A stretch of DNA of 64,000 nucleotides from SG8-41 sp035649495 (GCA_035649495.1 DASRJL010000043.1:36123-100122), one strand, 5' to 3'. Shown: positions 8,529 to 17,343, numbered from the stretch's first letter. Notes: generated by a model not told the origin, from the sequence alone. Numbers and translations: made by a program.

Positions 8529-9518
8529 CTATTTCTGCAGCGGCAGATTGGCTTCCTTGACGAGCTTCTTCCACTTGGTGATCTCGGCCGCAATGTGCTT
8601 GTTGAAATCCGCCGACGAGCTGCCGACGGGCGTCGAGCCGTCGCCCGCCAGCCGCTGCGCCACGTCGGGGGCCTTCAACGCTTCCACGATGGCCGCGTTC
8701 AGCTTCTTCACTATCGGCTGCGGCACCTTGGTCGAGATGATCACGCCGTACCACTGATCCACTTCGAAGCCCGGCACGCCGGCCTCGATGACGGTCGGCA
8801 GATCGACGGACGGCGAGCGCTTCGCTGCCGTGATCGCGAGGCCGCGCAGCTTGCCGGCCTGCATCTGCGCTCGCGTGCCGATCAACGAGCCGAAGCCGAA
8901 CTGCACCTCGCCCGACAGCATCGCGGGAATCACGGCAGCCGTGCCCTTGTACGGAATGTGCACGTTCTTCACGCCCGCGAGGTGGTTGAACAGCTCGCCG
9001 GAGAAATGTTGCAGCGTGTAGTTGCCGGAGCTGCCGTAGTTCAGCTTGCCGGGGTTTGCCTTGGCATAGGCGATGAATTCCTTGACCGTCTTGAACGGCA
9101 TCGACGGATGCGTGTACATGACGTAGAAGAGCGACGTCGCCTGCGATACCCCCTGCAAGTCCTTCTGCATGTCGTACGGGAGCCCGGGATTCGTCGCTGC
9201 ACCCACCGTGTTCGAGGCCGAGATGAGCCCTATCGTGTAGCCGTCGGGCAGCGCTTTCGCCACGGTATCGACTCCGATCGCGCCGCCCGCGCCGGTGCGG
9301 TTGTCGACCAGGAACTGGTGCCCGAACGCTTCGCTTAGCTTGAGCCCGAGGGTGCGCGCGGTGGTATCGGTGCCCGCCCCGGGAGCGAACGGCACGATGA
9401 AGCGCACGGGCCGCGTCGGGTAGGTCGCGGCTGCATCACCCTGGGCGGCGTTGAGCGGTGAAGAGACGAAAGCCGCGGCGCAGCACGCGGTGGCGAGCTT
9501 GAGTGTAGTCCGTATCAT
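8529..9518 (-). CDS. Bug-family tripartite tricarboxylate transporter substrate-binding protein
   Basis: A periplasmic solute receptor of 329 residues in the TctC/Bug family, which captures organic acids. A signal peptide (MIRTTLKLATACCAAAFVSS) precedes the mature start. Family hallmarks include YPTRPVRFIVPFAPGAGTDT, VDNRTGAGGAIG and HIPYKGTAAVIPAMLSG. I chose the ATG at 9518 because GAGGAAGG lies upstream at proper spacing. No TctA or TctB membrane subunit is nearby, as is usual for the expanded Bug families of betaproteobacteria. The acyl-CoA dehydrogenase and CoA-transferase neighbours suggest a carboxylic acid ligand. Confidence 0.9.
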   Translation of the reverse strand: MIRTTLKLATACCAAAFVSSPLNAAQGDAAATYPTRPVRFIVPFAPGAGTDTTARTLGLKLSEAFGHQFLVDNRTGAGGAIGVDTVAKALPDGYTIGLISASNTVGAATNPGLPYDMQKDLQGVSQATSLFYVMYTHPSMPFKTVKEFIAYAKANPGKLNYGSSGNYTLQHFSGELFNHLAGVKNVHIPYKGTAAVIPAMLSGEVQFGFGSLIGTRAQMQAGKLRGLAITAAKRSPSVDLPTVIEAGVPGFEVDQWYGVIISTKVPQPIVKKLNAAIVEALKAPDVAQRLAGDGSTPVGSSSADFNKHIAAEITKWKKLVKEANLPLQK

Positions 9519-9603
9519 GATTGGTATCCTTCCTCGGAGGCGCAAGTATAAACGGACCCGGGAAACGCCGCGTTCCCTCCAGGGCTTGCTATCATGAAAC
9601 GAT

Positions 9604-10860
9604 ATGAAAGCCGGCCCCGAACCCGCCTCGATGCTGAGTCCCTACCGGGTGCTCGATCTCACCGACGAGTGCGGGCTCCTGTGCGGACGCATACTCGCCG
9701 ATCTCGGCGCGGACGTGCTGCAGGTCGAGCCGCCGGCGGGCAACACCGCGCGCCGCGTGGGGCCTTTCTATCGCGACGAGCCCGATCCCGAACGGAGCCT
9801 CTACTGGTGGTCGTACGCGAGCAACAAGCGCAGCATCACCTTGAACCCGGCCGTGCCCGACGGCAGAGCGCTCCTCGCGCGCCTGGTTCGCTCGGCGCAT
9901 TTTCTGATCGAGTCCGGCGGGCCGGGAGAGATGGCGGCGCTCGGGCTGGGTTACGACGACCTCGCCGCGCTCAATCCGGCGTTGATCGTCGTGTCGATCA
10001 CGCCGTTCGGCCAGACCGGGCCGTACGCGGCCTACCGTGCGAGCGATCTCGTCGGCATGGGGCTCAGCGGCTTCATGTACGTGACGGGAGACCCGGACCG
10101 TCCGCCGGTGCGCGTCGGATTTCCGCACTTTTACCTGCACGGCGCTGCCGCCGGCGCGACGGGAGCCATGCTGGCGCATGCGCAACGCTGCCTGACGGGC
10201 CGCGGGCAGCACGTCGACGTGTCCTGCCAGGAGGCCGTGACGCGCGCGCTCGCGAATGCGCCGGCCGCCTACGCCGTCGAGCGCGCGGTGATCGTGCGCC
10301 AGGGCTCCTATCGCCAGACCGGTAAGGGACAATTCATGCGGATCACGTGGCCGTGCAAGGACGGCTTCGTCAACTTCCAGTTCTCCGGCGGCGCGTCGTC
10401 GGGCCAGAGCGTCAACAACTTCGTGCGCTGGATGGCCGACGAAGGCATGGGCGACGCGTACATGCAGAGCCTGGACTTCAAGGCCCTGGGCTACGGCACG
10501 ATCAGCAAGGAGATGCTGGACCGGATCGTTGGCCCCGTCTCTGATTTCCTCATGCAGCGCACCAAGCAGGAACTGTTCGAAGGCGCGATCGAGCGGCGCG
10601 TGCTGCTGTTCCCGGTCGCCACGTTCGGCGATATCCTCGCGAATCCGCAGCTGGCAGCGCGCAAGTTTTTCCAGACGGTCGAGCATCCGGGGATAGCCAC
10701 GCCGTTGACGACCCTCGGCCCCTTCGTTCGCGCCAGCGCCACCCCGCTCGAATCGAATGCAGCACCGCGCATCGGTCAGCACAACGAAGAGATCTACATT
10801 CAGGAGCTCGGACTGTCGCGCGCGGATTTCGAGCGGTTGCGCGAAGCCGGCGCGATCTGA
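9604..10860 (+). CDS. Class III (CaiB/BaiF) CoA-transferase, possible non-catalytic subunit
   Basis: A 418-residue protein of CoA-transferase family III, which moves CoA between carboxylic acids. The N-terminal signature YRVLDLTDECGLLCGRIL and the region LTGRGQHVDVSCQEAV fit the family. Aligned by eye on the helix that follows the active site, the position of the catalytic Asp holds Leu (FYLHGAAAG), so this subunit may not form the aspartyl-CoA intermediate. A paralogue with an Asp follows at 10991. The pair could form a heteromer as in benzylsuccinate CoA-transferase. The start is uncertain; the ATG at 9634 is the alternative. Confidence 0.82.
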   Translation: MKAGPEPASMLSPYRVLDLTDECGLLCGRILADLGADVLQVEPPAGNTARRVGPFYRDEPDPERSLYWWSYASNKRSITLNPAVPDGRALLARLVRSAHFLIESGGPGEMAALGLGYDDLAALNPALIVVSITPFGQTGPYAAYRASDLVGMGLSGFMYVTGDPDRPPVRVGFPHFYLHGAAAGATGAMLAHAQRCLTGRGQHVDVSCQEAVTRALANAPAAYAVERAVIVRQGSYRQTGKGQFMRITWPCKDGFVNFQFSGGASSGQSVNNFVRWMADEGMGDAYMQSLDFKALGYGTISKEMLDRIVGPVSDFLMQRTKQELFEGAIERRVLLFPVATFGDILANPQLAARKFFQTVEHPGIATPLTTLGPFVRASATPLESNAAPRIGQHNEEIYIQELGLSRADFERLREAGAI

Positions 10861-10873
10861 TGTTGCAACCAGT

Positions 10874-10943
10874 ACCGTCATTCCGGCGGAGGCCGGAATC
10901 CAGAGCGCTTTGCCTGGATGCCGGTTTTCACCGGCATGACGGT
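10874..10943. repeat. REP/MITE-like inverted repeat with GGCCGGAATCC core
   Basis: A 70-bp intergenic element bounded by near-perfect inverted ends (ACCGTCATTCCGG and CCGGCATGACGGT). Inside are TTCCGGCGGAGGCCGGAAT and CTGGATGCCGG. The form matches the dispersed bacterial element usually seen as CGTCATTCCCGCG...CGGGAATGACG. It lies between the two CoA-transferase genes and could form a strong hairpin in the shared transcript. Confidence 0.75.
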
Positions 10944-10990
10944 CCTGCAAATATCAAGGATATTTACGGGTCCAGCATGACAGGCGCGAC

Positions 10991-12247
10991 ATGAAGCAAG
11001 AGGAAAATCCCCAACCCCTCGCCGGACTCAAGGTCCTGGACTTCTGCTGGGTCGCGGCCGGACCGATGACCACCGGCTACCTCGCCGAATACGGCGCCAA
11101 GGTCGTGCGCGTGGAATCGCGCCAGCGTCCGGACGTGCTCCGCGGCTCGCCGCCGTTCGGCGGTAAGGGCAAGGGACTGCATCGCAGCGGCTATTACGCC
11201 AACTACAACGCCAACAAGCACGCGCTGGGCCTCAACCTGGCGCACCCGAAAGCGCCGGCGCTCGTGAAGCGCATGGTCCGCTGGGCCGACCTGGTCACCG
11301 AGAATTTCACGCCCGGAACGATGGAAAGAAGAGGGCTGGGCTACGACGATCTCGCCGCGATCAAGCCCGACATCATCATGTTCAGCACCTCGATGCTGGG
11401 CCGTGGCGGACCGTATGCGAGCCTGCCCGGTTTCGGCGCAGTGCTGTCTTCGCTCTCCGGGTTGACCGGCATCACCGGCTGGCCGGACCGGGCGCCGACC
11501 AATCCCTACGGCGCCTATACCGACTTCATCACGCCCCGGTTCGCCGTGGCTGCCATCCTGGCCGCGCTCGACTACCGCCGGCGCACCGGGAGCGGCCAGC
11601 ACCTCGACATGTCCCAGCTCGAAGTGTCTTTGCACTTCAGCGCACCGGCGTTGCTCGATCGCGCACTGAATGGGCGCGAAGGCGGGCGTGTGGGCAACCG
11701 CGACCCGGCCGCGGCGCCGCACGCCGCCTTTCCGTGCAGGGGCGAGGACCGCTGGGTGACGATCGCCTGCCTGACCGACGCACACTGGCAGGCGTTGAAG
11801 CGCGTGATCGGCGAGCCCGCCTGGGCGCAGGGCGAGCGCTTCGCGACGCTCGCCGGCCGCAAGGCGCATGAAGACGAGCTCGAATCCCTGCTCGCCGACT
11901 GGACCCGGACCCGTGATGCCGAAGAATTGATGCGGATGCTGCAGGCCGCCGGGATTCCTTCGGGTATCGTGCATTCCAACCAGGGCTTGTTCGAGGACCC
12001 GCAGCTCGAGCATCGCGGCCATTTGGTCTACTACGAGCACCCGGAAATGGGACGGCATCCCGTGCAGCGCTCGGAGTTCAGGCTGCCGCGCGCCCGCTCC
12101 GAGCAGAATTGGCCGTCACCGGTAATCGGCGCACATACCCGCGACATCTGCAGGGACATATTGGGGATGGAAGAGGAGGAGATCGCGGCGCTGGTCACCG
12201 AAGGCGTGCTGGAAGTGCCGGACACCCCCGGGGAGACGTCCCCTTGA
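10991..12247 (+). CDS. Class III (CaiB/BaiF) CoA-transferase, catalytic Asp present
   Basis: Another 418-residue family III CoA-transferase. It opens LAGLKVLDFCWVAAGPMTTG, contains YNANKHALGLNLAHP, and has an Asp at the predicted active site (GAYTDFITPRFAVAAILAAL), unlike its upstream neighbour. It lies 130 bp after the first transferase with a hairpin-forming repeat between, and they probably share a transcript. Expected role: activation of a carboxylic acid to its CoA thioester using another acyl-CoA. The acid is not identifiable from sequence. Confidence 0.87.
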   Translation: MKQEENPQPLAGLKVLDFCWVAAGPMTTGYLAEYGAKVVRVESRQRPDVLRGSPPFGGKGKGLHRSGYYANYNANKHALGLNLAHPKAPALVKRMVRWADLVTENFTPGTMERRGLGYDDLAAIKPDIIMFSTSMLGRGGPYASLPGFGAVLSSLSGLTGITGWPDRAPTNPYGAYTDFITPRFAVAAILAALDYRRRTGSGQHLDMSQLEVSLHFSAPALLDRALNGREGGRVGNRDPAAAPHAAFPCRGEDRWVTIACLTDAHWQALKRVIGEPAWAQGERFATLAGRKAHEDELESLLADWTRTRDAEELMRMLQAAGIPSGIVHSNQGLFEDPQLEHRGHLVYYEHPEMGRHPVQRSEFRLPRARSEQNWPSPVIGAHTRDICRDILGMEEEEIAALVTEGVLEVPDTPGETSP

Positions 12248-12389
12248 TGCAGGACTAGGCCTACACGTGGTTCAGCGTCCACCTGAACTCGGTTGCCGAC
12301 GAAGCAGGGTGAAATAGGTCACGGTCGCCTGCACGCCTTCTTACAGGTTGGCGACCTTGTTTCTCCGTCAACCCAAAGGAGATGTTCAT

Positions 12390-12848
12390 ATGAAACCTGC
12401 GGTAAACATTGCCCTCGCGGCCGCTATTGCTGCGGCGACAGGAATAGCACTTGCGCAAACAGCTCAGCCCGGCAGCGGGGTGACGCCCGGTTCGGGCTCG
12501 ACCCAGGCTCGTCCGCCGGCAAGCTCTTCGCCGGATTCGGCCGAGAAGACTGCACAGCCGAGCGGTCCGTCGGGAACCACTGGCTCCCCAAGCAACCGCA
12601 GTGCTGCATCGGGCTCCGGCACTCCGGCCGGGAAGGAGACCGATTCGCGTCCCATGACCAGTCAGCCGGGTGGCCCCTCGAGCCAGCCGGACGTTGCTGA
12701 GAGTGGCTCCAGCATGGGCAAGTCCCGCGCCAGCCGCAGGGCTGCCTCGAGCACGACCGGGAGCAGCACTGCCACGGCTACGGATTCGGGCAGCAGCATG
12801 TCGCGTAGCGACACCGTCGCCCGCGCACCGCGCGCCGATCGCAATTAA
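12390..12848 (+). CDS. Exported Ser/Gly/Pro-rich low-complexity protein
   Basis: A 152-residue protein with a clear Sec signal peptide (MKPAVNIALAAAIAAATGIA, cut near ALA-QT), then a tail made almost entirely of Ser, Gly, Ala, Thr and Pro. I see no folded domain. AAAGGAG stands eight bases before the ATG, and a strong terminator follows the stop, so this is a monocistronic real gene. Such proteins occur as small envelope proteins of unknown role in betaproteobacteria. Function unknown. Confidence 0.7.
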   Translation: MKPAVNIALAAAIAAATGIALAQTAQPGSGVTPGSGSTQARPPASSSPDSAEKTAQPSGPSGTTGSPSNRSAASGSGTPAGKETDSRPMTSQPGGPSSQPDVAESGSSMGKSRASRRAASSTTGSSTATATDSGSSMSRSDTVARAPRADRN

Positions 12849-12877
12849 GACTAGGACGAGCTTTCAGCCACACTTCC

Positions 12878-12906
12878 TGCCGGGCCCGCGGGCCCGGCAT
12901 TTTTTT
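12878..12906 (+). terminator. Rho-independent terminator
   Basis: Perfect 22-bp palindrome (TGCCGGGCCCG / CGGGCCCGGCA) followed by seven T residues, 30 bp after the stop of the exported low-complexity protein. Confidence 0.88.
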
Positions 12907-12925
12907 GGGTAGAGAAAACGGGCGG

Positions 12926-13645
12926 CTATCGGGATCCGGCCGCGGCGAGGCGCACCGACGACCGGTCGAAAACGCTGAAGGCGGGGCGTGTTTCCGGAAG
13001 AATATAGACGATCGCGTGACCTCCCGCGAAAGCGCGCTCGATCTCCGCGTCGTAGAATTTCGCGGGGACGTTGATGCAGCCGAAGGAGATGCGATTGTCG
13101 AGCGGCGTGGCGGTGGCGAGCCGTTCCAGCCGGTGTTCGTGGGGATTGGTGGCGCGCACCCGGTGGAGGGACACCGCCGCGTCGTAGTCCACCCACATGA
13201 TGTCCTCGCCCTTCAGATTGCGCCCGCGCTCCGCCACGAACCGGCCCGCGGGCGTGGTTTTTTCGTGGGGCATTATGGTCGCCAGGGGGCGCTCGCCGAT
13301 CCCGGGAACCGATTGATCCCCGCTCGCGGCGCCGAGCAGCACCGGCGTGGCTCCCAGGAACGTGCCCGCCGCGTCGAACACATGGAGCTCGGCTGCAACC
13401 TTGTCGATCACGATGAAAGGGAGCCCGTCGTTGTCCCGGGAGAGGACGACCCAGTCCGCGATCCCGCGCGGAACACGCGTCGCAGCGCCCCCGGTGGAGG
13501 CATCCATCCCGCGCTCGGCGAACACAGCGGTCCAGAGCGCGGTGTGCTGCGGCACCGGGGCGAGAGTCAGTGCCGGCCACGCGACCGCGCTGATTACCAG
13601 CCACCGCCAGCGTAAGAAAGCCGATGAACCCATTGTCCCCGCCAT
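12926..13645 (-). CDS. L,D-transpeptidase (YkuD domain) protein
   Basis: A 239-residue exported enzyme predicted to make 3-3 cross-links in peptidoglycan or attach proteins to it. An N-terminal membrane/signal segment (FLRWRWLVISAVAWPALT) precedes a YkuD domain with the catalytic cysteine in RISFGCINVPAKFYD and an upstream His in VSLHRVRATN. I chose the ATG at 13645 because GGAG lies seven bases upstream; in-frame starts upstream to 13729 exist. The 13646-13776 gap holds its promoter and that of the divergent small exported gene. Confidence 0.82.
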   Translation of the reverse strand: MAGTMGSSAFLRWRWLVISAVAWPALTLAPVPQHTALWTAVFAERGMDASTGGAATRVPRGIADWVVLSRDNDGLPFIVIDKVAAELHVFDAAGTFLGATPVLLGAASGDQSVPGIGERPLATIMPHEKTTPAGRFVAERGRNLKGEDIMWVDYDAAVSLHRVRATNPHEHRLERLATATPLDNRISFGCINVPAKFYDAEIERAFAGGHAIVYILPETRPAFSVFDRSSVRLAAAGSR

Positions 13646-13776
13646 GGTGGTACTCCGCATTCCGGTCGTCTGTCCGTGCGGCGCTGACAGCGCTACGCCG
13701 ATACCCGCAGCGCCTCGAGCATGCTCCAATCGTCGAGCCGGATTGGCGGCCGGACCTGAAAAAAGGGAATGACCCG

Positions 13777-14061
13777 ATGAAGAAAGCGCTGATGGTTGTG
13801 ATGATGGCCGCTGCGGCGGGCGTGTCTGCCGAGCCTTTTGCGGTGGTTCAGCACGGGAAAGCCGCCGTCACGCTGTATCGCGAGGCGTGCGAGCTGAAGG
13901 ACGTCTCGAACCTGAAGAATCGCGCGACGTGGGAGGAGGACGGCAAGCGCTACGAGGGATGCTTCGGAGTGTTTTTCGATACCGCAATCGGCTTCTACTT
14001 CGACGACAAGCAGGTGGCCGTCATCCCCGTCGCGGTGTTCGTCCCGGTCCGGGGCATGTAG
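13777..14061 (+). CDS. Small exported protein of unknown function
   Basis: A 94-residue protein with a signal peptide (MKKALMVVMMAAAAGVSA, cut before EP). The mature part is about 75 residues with two cysteines (EACEL and EGCFG) that could form one disulfide, and a C-terminal hydrophobic strand (VAVIPVAVFVPV). AAGGGA precedes the ATG. It is divergent from the L,D-transpeptidase gene and convergent with ligD (9 bp gap). No family recognised. Confidence 0.68.
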   Translation: MKKALMVVMMAAAAGVSAEPFAVVQHGKAAVTLYREACELKDVSNLKNRATWEEDGKRYEGCFGVFFDTAIGFYFDDKQVAVIPVAVFVPVRGM

Positions 14062-14069
14062 CGAACCAG

Positions 14070-16871
14070 TCATCCTAGTTTCTTGATGACGGCCGCGGTC
14101 AGCGCCTGCGAGACTTCGAGGAATTCCTCCCAGGGATCCTTCTTCATTCGCGCCAGCCGTGAGGGGACGTTGCGCACGTTGAAGTGATCGAATCGCACGT
14201 CTTCATCCAGCTCGCTCCAGTCTATCGGCAGGCTAACGGGGGCGTTCGCGCGCGCGCGTACCGCGTACGCCGCAATGGAAGTGGCGCCTTCAGCATTGCG
14301 CAGGTAATCGACGTAGATTCTTCCCCTGCGCTTTGCCTTGGACATCGTGGCGGTGAACCGGTCGGGGAAGGTTTTCTCGAGATGCTCCGCCACGGACTTC
14401 GTGAACGCCTTGACGGTATCCCAGTCCCGCGTGGGCCTGACCGGTGCCACGACGTGCAGGCCCTTGCCCCCGGTGGTCTTGAGAAAAACGCGCAGGCCGA
14501 TTTCCTCCAGCAGGGTTTTCATCAGCCGCGCTGCATCGGCGACCTTGCTCCACGGGAGGTCGTCGTCCGGATCGATATCGAAAATGACGCGGTCGGGAGA
14601 GCCGAGCTTGCGCGCCGAGGAGCCCCAGGGATGGAGTTCCAGCACGCCCATCTGCACGAGCGAGACGACCGCCGGCAGCGAATTCGCCATCATGTAGGTG
14701 GCCTTGCCGTCGCCTTCCGGGACCACGACGCGCCCGACCACCTTCGGAACACCCTCTTTCACGTGCTTCTGATAGAAGCAGTGCTTGCGCCAGCCGTCGG
14801 GGCAGCGCACCAGCGTGAGGGGGCGATTCTTCAAATGGAGCAGGATCCGGTCCGCCACCGTTTCGTAGTAAAGCGCCAGCTCACGCTTGGTGATGCCCGC
14901 TTCGGGGTACAGCACCTTGTCGGGGTGGGAGAGCGCGATGCCGGCGATTGTCGAACTGCTTGACTCGTGACTCGTGACCCGTGACTCGTTGCTCGTGGCG
15001 CGCGGCCGGCGACCAGTGGCGCCTAACGCCTGACGCCTGACGCCTGCCCCCCGACCCCTGACGCCTGACCCCTGACGCCTGACCCCTGACGCCTGACCTC
15101 TCACGCCTGCCCCCTGACGCGTGACCCCTGCCGGATTTTCGCGAACCACGTCGCGTGGATTCTTGTCCTCCCGCAATCCCTGGAACGACGGGTGGCGCAG
15201 CGTGCCTTCGTCGGTCCATTCGGTAAATGCGATTTCCGCGACCAGCCGGGGCTTCACCCAATGCGCGCGCCGTGCTTCGGCGCCGCGCGGCGGATTGCTG
15301 AACGGCGGATTCTTGCTGGCTATTGCATCGAGCTTCTTCCGCAGCGCGACGAGCGTGTCGTGGTCGAATCCGGTCCCGACTTTTCCGGAATAGCGCAGCG
15401 TCCCGTCACGCTCGTGGACGCCGAGGAGCAGCGCGCCAAGGCCGCTCCGCGCGCCGGCGGGATCGGTGTAGCCGCCGATCACCATCTCCTGGCGCAGGCC
15501 GCACTTGATCTTGAGCCAGTCGCGGCCGCGCCCGGCGTTGTACGGGGAGTCGGCCCTTTTGGATACGATACCTTCCAGCTCGAGCTTGCAGGCCTGGCCG
15601 TAGAATTCGTCGCCCGAGCCGAGCACGTGGCTCGAGTAGCGGATCACCGGCGGCGCGCCGGACACGACTTTCTCCAGCAGGTTCTTTCGCTCGATGAGCG
15701 GCGCCTTCCGGAGGTCGCGGCCATCGAGGTACGGCAGATCGAACACGTAGTAGTGCAGGCTCCCCGTGTCTTCCTGCGACAGCGCGTTCTGCAGCGCCTG
15801 GAAGCTGGAGAGGCCGTTGGCCTTCATGACGACGACCTCGCCGTCCAGCCAGCCCGATTCGATGGGCAACCCGCCAACCGCGTCCGCGATCGAACGGAAT
15901 TTCTCCGTCCAGTCGTTGCGGTTTCTCGTATACAGCCGGACCTTGCCATCCTCGACCCGGGACAGGATGCGGTAACCATCGAGCTTCATTTCATGCAGCC
16001 ATCCCGCACCGCCGGGGGCCTCCTTGACCAGCGTGGCGAGCTCGGGCTCGACGAATCCGGGAAGGGTGCCCGACACCGCATCGTCCATGGCGGAGAGGGC
16101 CGCCCGGTAAGTGGCTGCGGCGCCTTTGACGAACGCGGACGCGCGTCCCGATGTTCTCACCCCGGACCTTCGCGTCCGTCCGCCTGAGCTTCCCGTTGCC
16201 GCGCGAGTCCGTTTCGTTCGGGCCCGTGCTCGCCGCGGCGCTATGGCGCCTTCGCGCACGTTTTGCGCTACCGACTTGTTCGAGTGCCAGATGCGGTCGG
16301 CGCCTTCCTCGATTTCCTCCAGGCTGCGGCCGGTCGCCACGCTGTCGGGTTCCTCCTCCACAACGCGCCCTTCCGCCGCCGGCTGCGCGAATTCATCGTT
16401 TTCCTTGATGAGCAGCCACGACTTGTCGCTGCCGTACTTGCTGCCGCGCGTGCGCACCAGCATCCAGCCGCCCCGAAGCTTCGCGCCGTGGAGCTCGAAC
16501 TTGAGCCGGCCCTTCCGGTAGCCTGACTCGGGGTCCTCCTTCGGTATCCACGTTCCGGCGTCCCAGAGCATCACGGTGCCGGAGCCGTACTGCTGCGGCG
16601 GGATGATGCCTTCGAAACCCCCGTACTCGATCGGGTGGTCCTCGACGTGCATGGCGAGGCGCTTGTCCTGCGGGTCGAGGCTCGGGCCCTTGGGCACCGC
16701 CCACGAGAGCAACACGCCGTTCAGCTCCAGGCGGAAATCGTAATGCAGGCGGCTTGCGGCGTGCTTCTGGATGACGAATGCGAGCGCCTTCGCCCGGCGT
16801 TTGCCGATGCGTCCTTTCGGCTCCGGGGTCGTTCTGAAGTTGCGTTTCCTGCGGTAGGTGTCGAGAGCCAT
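14070..16871 (-). CDS. ligD: Non-homologous end-joining DNA ligase D with repeat-encoded linker
   Basis: A three-domain NHEJ enzyme of 933 residues. The N-terminal 3'-phosphoesterase domain (about 1-185) has HYDFRLELNG and the GFEGIIPPQQYGSG motif. The central ATP-dependent ligase has the nucleotidyl lysine K296 in EMKLDGYR. The C-terminal primase-polymerase has metal Asp residues D765/D767 (VIFDIDPDDD). Between ligase and polymerase, about residues 581-637 are encoded by a 7-bp tandem array and read as degenerate copies of the heptapeptide GVRGQAS. I chose the ATG at 16871 (MALDTYRRKRNF), the usual LigD beginning. No ku gene is in the window, so the end-binding partner must lie elsewhere. 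Confidence 0.93.
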   Translation of the reverse strand: MALDTYRRKRNFRTTPEPKGRIGKRRAKALAFVIQKHAASRLHYDFRLELNGVLLSWAVPKGPSLDPQDKRLAMHVEDHPIEYGGFEGIIPPQQYGSGTVMLWDAGTWIPKEDPESGYRKGRLKFELHGAKLRGGWMLVRTRGSKYGSDKSWLLIKENDEFAQPAAEGRVVEEEPDSVATGRSLEEIEEGADRIWHSNKSVAQNVREGAIAPRRARARTKRTRAATGSSGGRTRRSGVRTSGRASAFVKGAAATYRAALSAMDDAVSGTLPGFVEPELATLVKEAPGGAGWLHEMKLDGYRILSRVEDGKVRLYTRNRNDWTEKFRSIADAVGGLPIESGWLDGEVVVMKANGLSSFQALQNALSQEDTGSLHYYVFDLPYLDGRDLRKAPLIERKNLLEKVVSGAPPVIRYSSHVLGSGDEFYGQACKLELEGIVSKRADSPYNAGRGRDWLKIKCGLRQEMVIGGYTDPAGARSGLGALLLGVHERDGTLRYSGKVGTGFDHDTLVALRKKLDAIASKNPPFSNPPRGAEARRAHWVKPRLVAEIAFTEWTDEGTLRHPSFQGLREDKNPRDVVRENPAGVTRQGAGVRGQASGVRRQGSGVRGRGAGVRRQALGATGRRPRATSNESRVTSHESSSSTIAGIALSHPDKVLYPEAGITKRELALYYETVADRILLHLKNRPLTLVRCPDGWRKHCFYQKHVKEGVPKVVGRVVVPEGDGKATYMMANSLPAVVSLVQMGVLELHPWGSSARKLGSPDRVIFDIDPDDDLPWSKVADAARLMKTLLEEIGLRVFLKTTGGKGLHVVAPVRPTRDWDTVKAFTKSVAEHLEKTFPDRFTATMSKAKRRGRIYVDYLRNAEGATSIAAYAVRARANAPVSLPIDWSELDEDVRFDHFNVRNVPSRLARMKKDPWEEFLEVSQALTAAVIKKLG
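14961..15131. repeat. In-frame 7-bp tandem array (TGACTCG and TGACGCC units) inside ligD
   Basis: Two blocks. The first, 14961 to about 14997, is TGACTCG, TGACTCG, TGACCCG, TGACTCG, TTGCTCG. The second, about 15021-15131, is TGACGCC and TGACCCC units with occasional changes. The whole is 171 nt, exactly 57 codons. Read on the minus strand the unit has no stop in any frame, whereas the plus strand has TGA in every unit. It forms the linker between the ligase and polymerase domains. Confidence 0.85.
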
Positions 16872-17063
16872 GAGGGCGCCAGCCGTTTCGCTAATAAGAC
16901 GGCCCCATCGGATGTTTGTTCGCGGCGAGTGCCGGCGCATGTTCAAGCGCGGTGCTTGTAGGACAAAGCCGGACAGGTGACGTGGGCTGCGGGTGAATTG
17001 GCGTCACGAGGGCGAAGCGCACGGTAAATCGCTTGCGCAAAGCTGGCAAAGGCCTAAACTGGT

Positions 17064-17088
17064 GTTACCCGGGGATTCCCCGGGTAAC
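17064..17088. promoter_or_regulatory. 25-bp perfect palindrome (GTTACCCGGGGA-T-TCCCCGGGTAAC)
   Basis: Twelve-base arms are exact reverse complements around one central T. It lies 23 bp before the start of the small gene at 17112, in the divergent gap with ligD. No T-tract follows on either strand, so a protein-binding operator or a translational hairpin is more likely than a terminator. Confidence 0.55.
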
Positions 17089-17111
17089 TTGCCCAAGGAA
17101 GAGATAGCGCA

Positions 17112-17312
17112 TTGGCTGAGGACGAGAAATTCCGCTTTCTGACGAACACCGCGTTCGAGCGTCTGACGCAGCCGCAGAAGCTGGCCTATCTGAGCGCCGC
17201 GGTGCAGGCCCTTCACGGCACGGGTCACGGCTGGGGCAGCGTTTTCGCGAATCCGGCGCCCGGAACGACGCCACTGGATCCGGCCTCAAAAACTCACAAT
17301 CGACGGGGCTAG
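17112..17312 (+). CDS. Small hypothetical protein (66 aa)
   Basis: The frame starts at TTG and reads AEDEKFRFLTNTAFERLTQP, then a helical stretch (QKLAYLSAAVQALHG). AAGGA lies 12 bases upstream, with an overlapping GGAAGAG nearer the start. The composition looks protein-like and the gap otherwise lacks a gene, but TTG starts are uncommon and I do not recognise a family. A perfect palindrome stands just upstream and could control it. It ends 31 bp before the end of the convergent kinase gene. Confidence 0.45.
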   Translation: MAEDEKFRFLTNTAFERLTQPQKLAYLSAAVQALHGTGHGWGSVFANPAPGTTPLDPASKTHNRRG

Positions 17313-17343
17313 GTTGGACCCTCGATCAGAGTAGAGAGTATTT

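Noticed and set aside
14961..15131. Possible CRISPR array
   Set aside because: The units are contiguous 7-mers with no spacers, and the region is coding.
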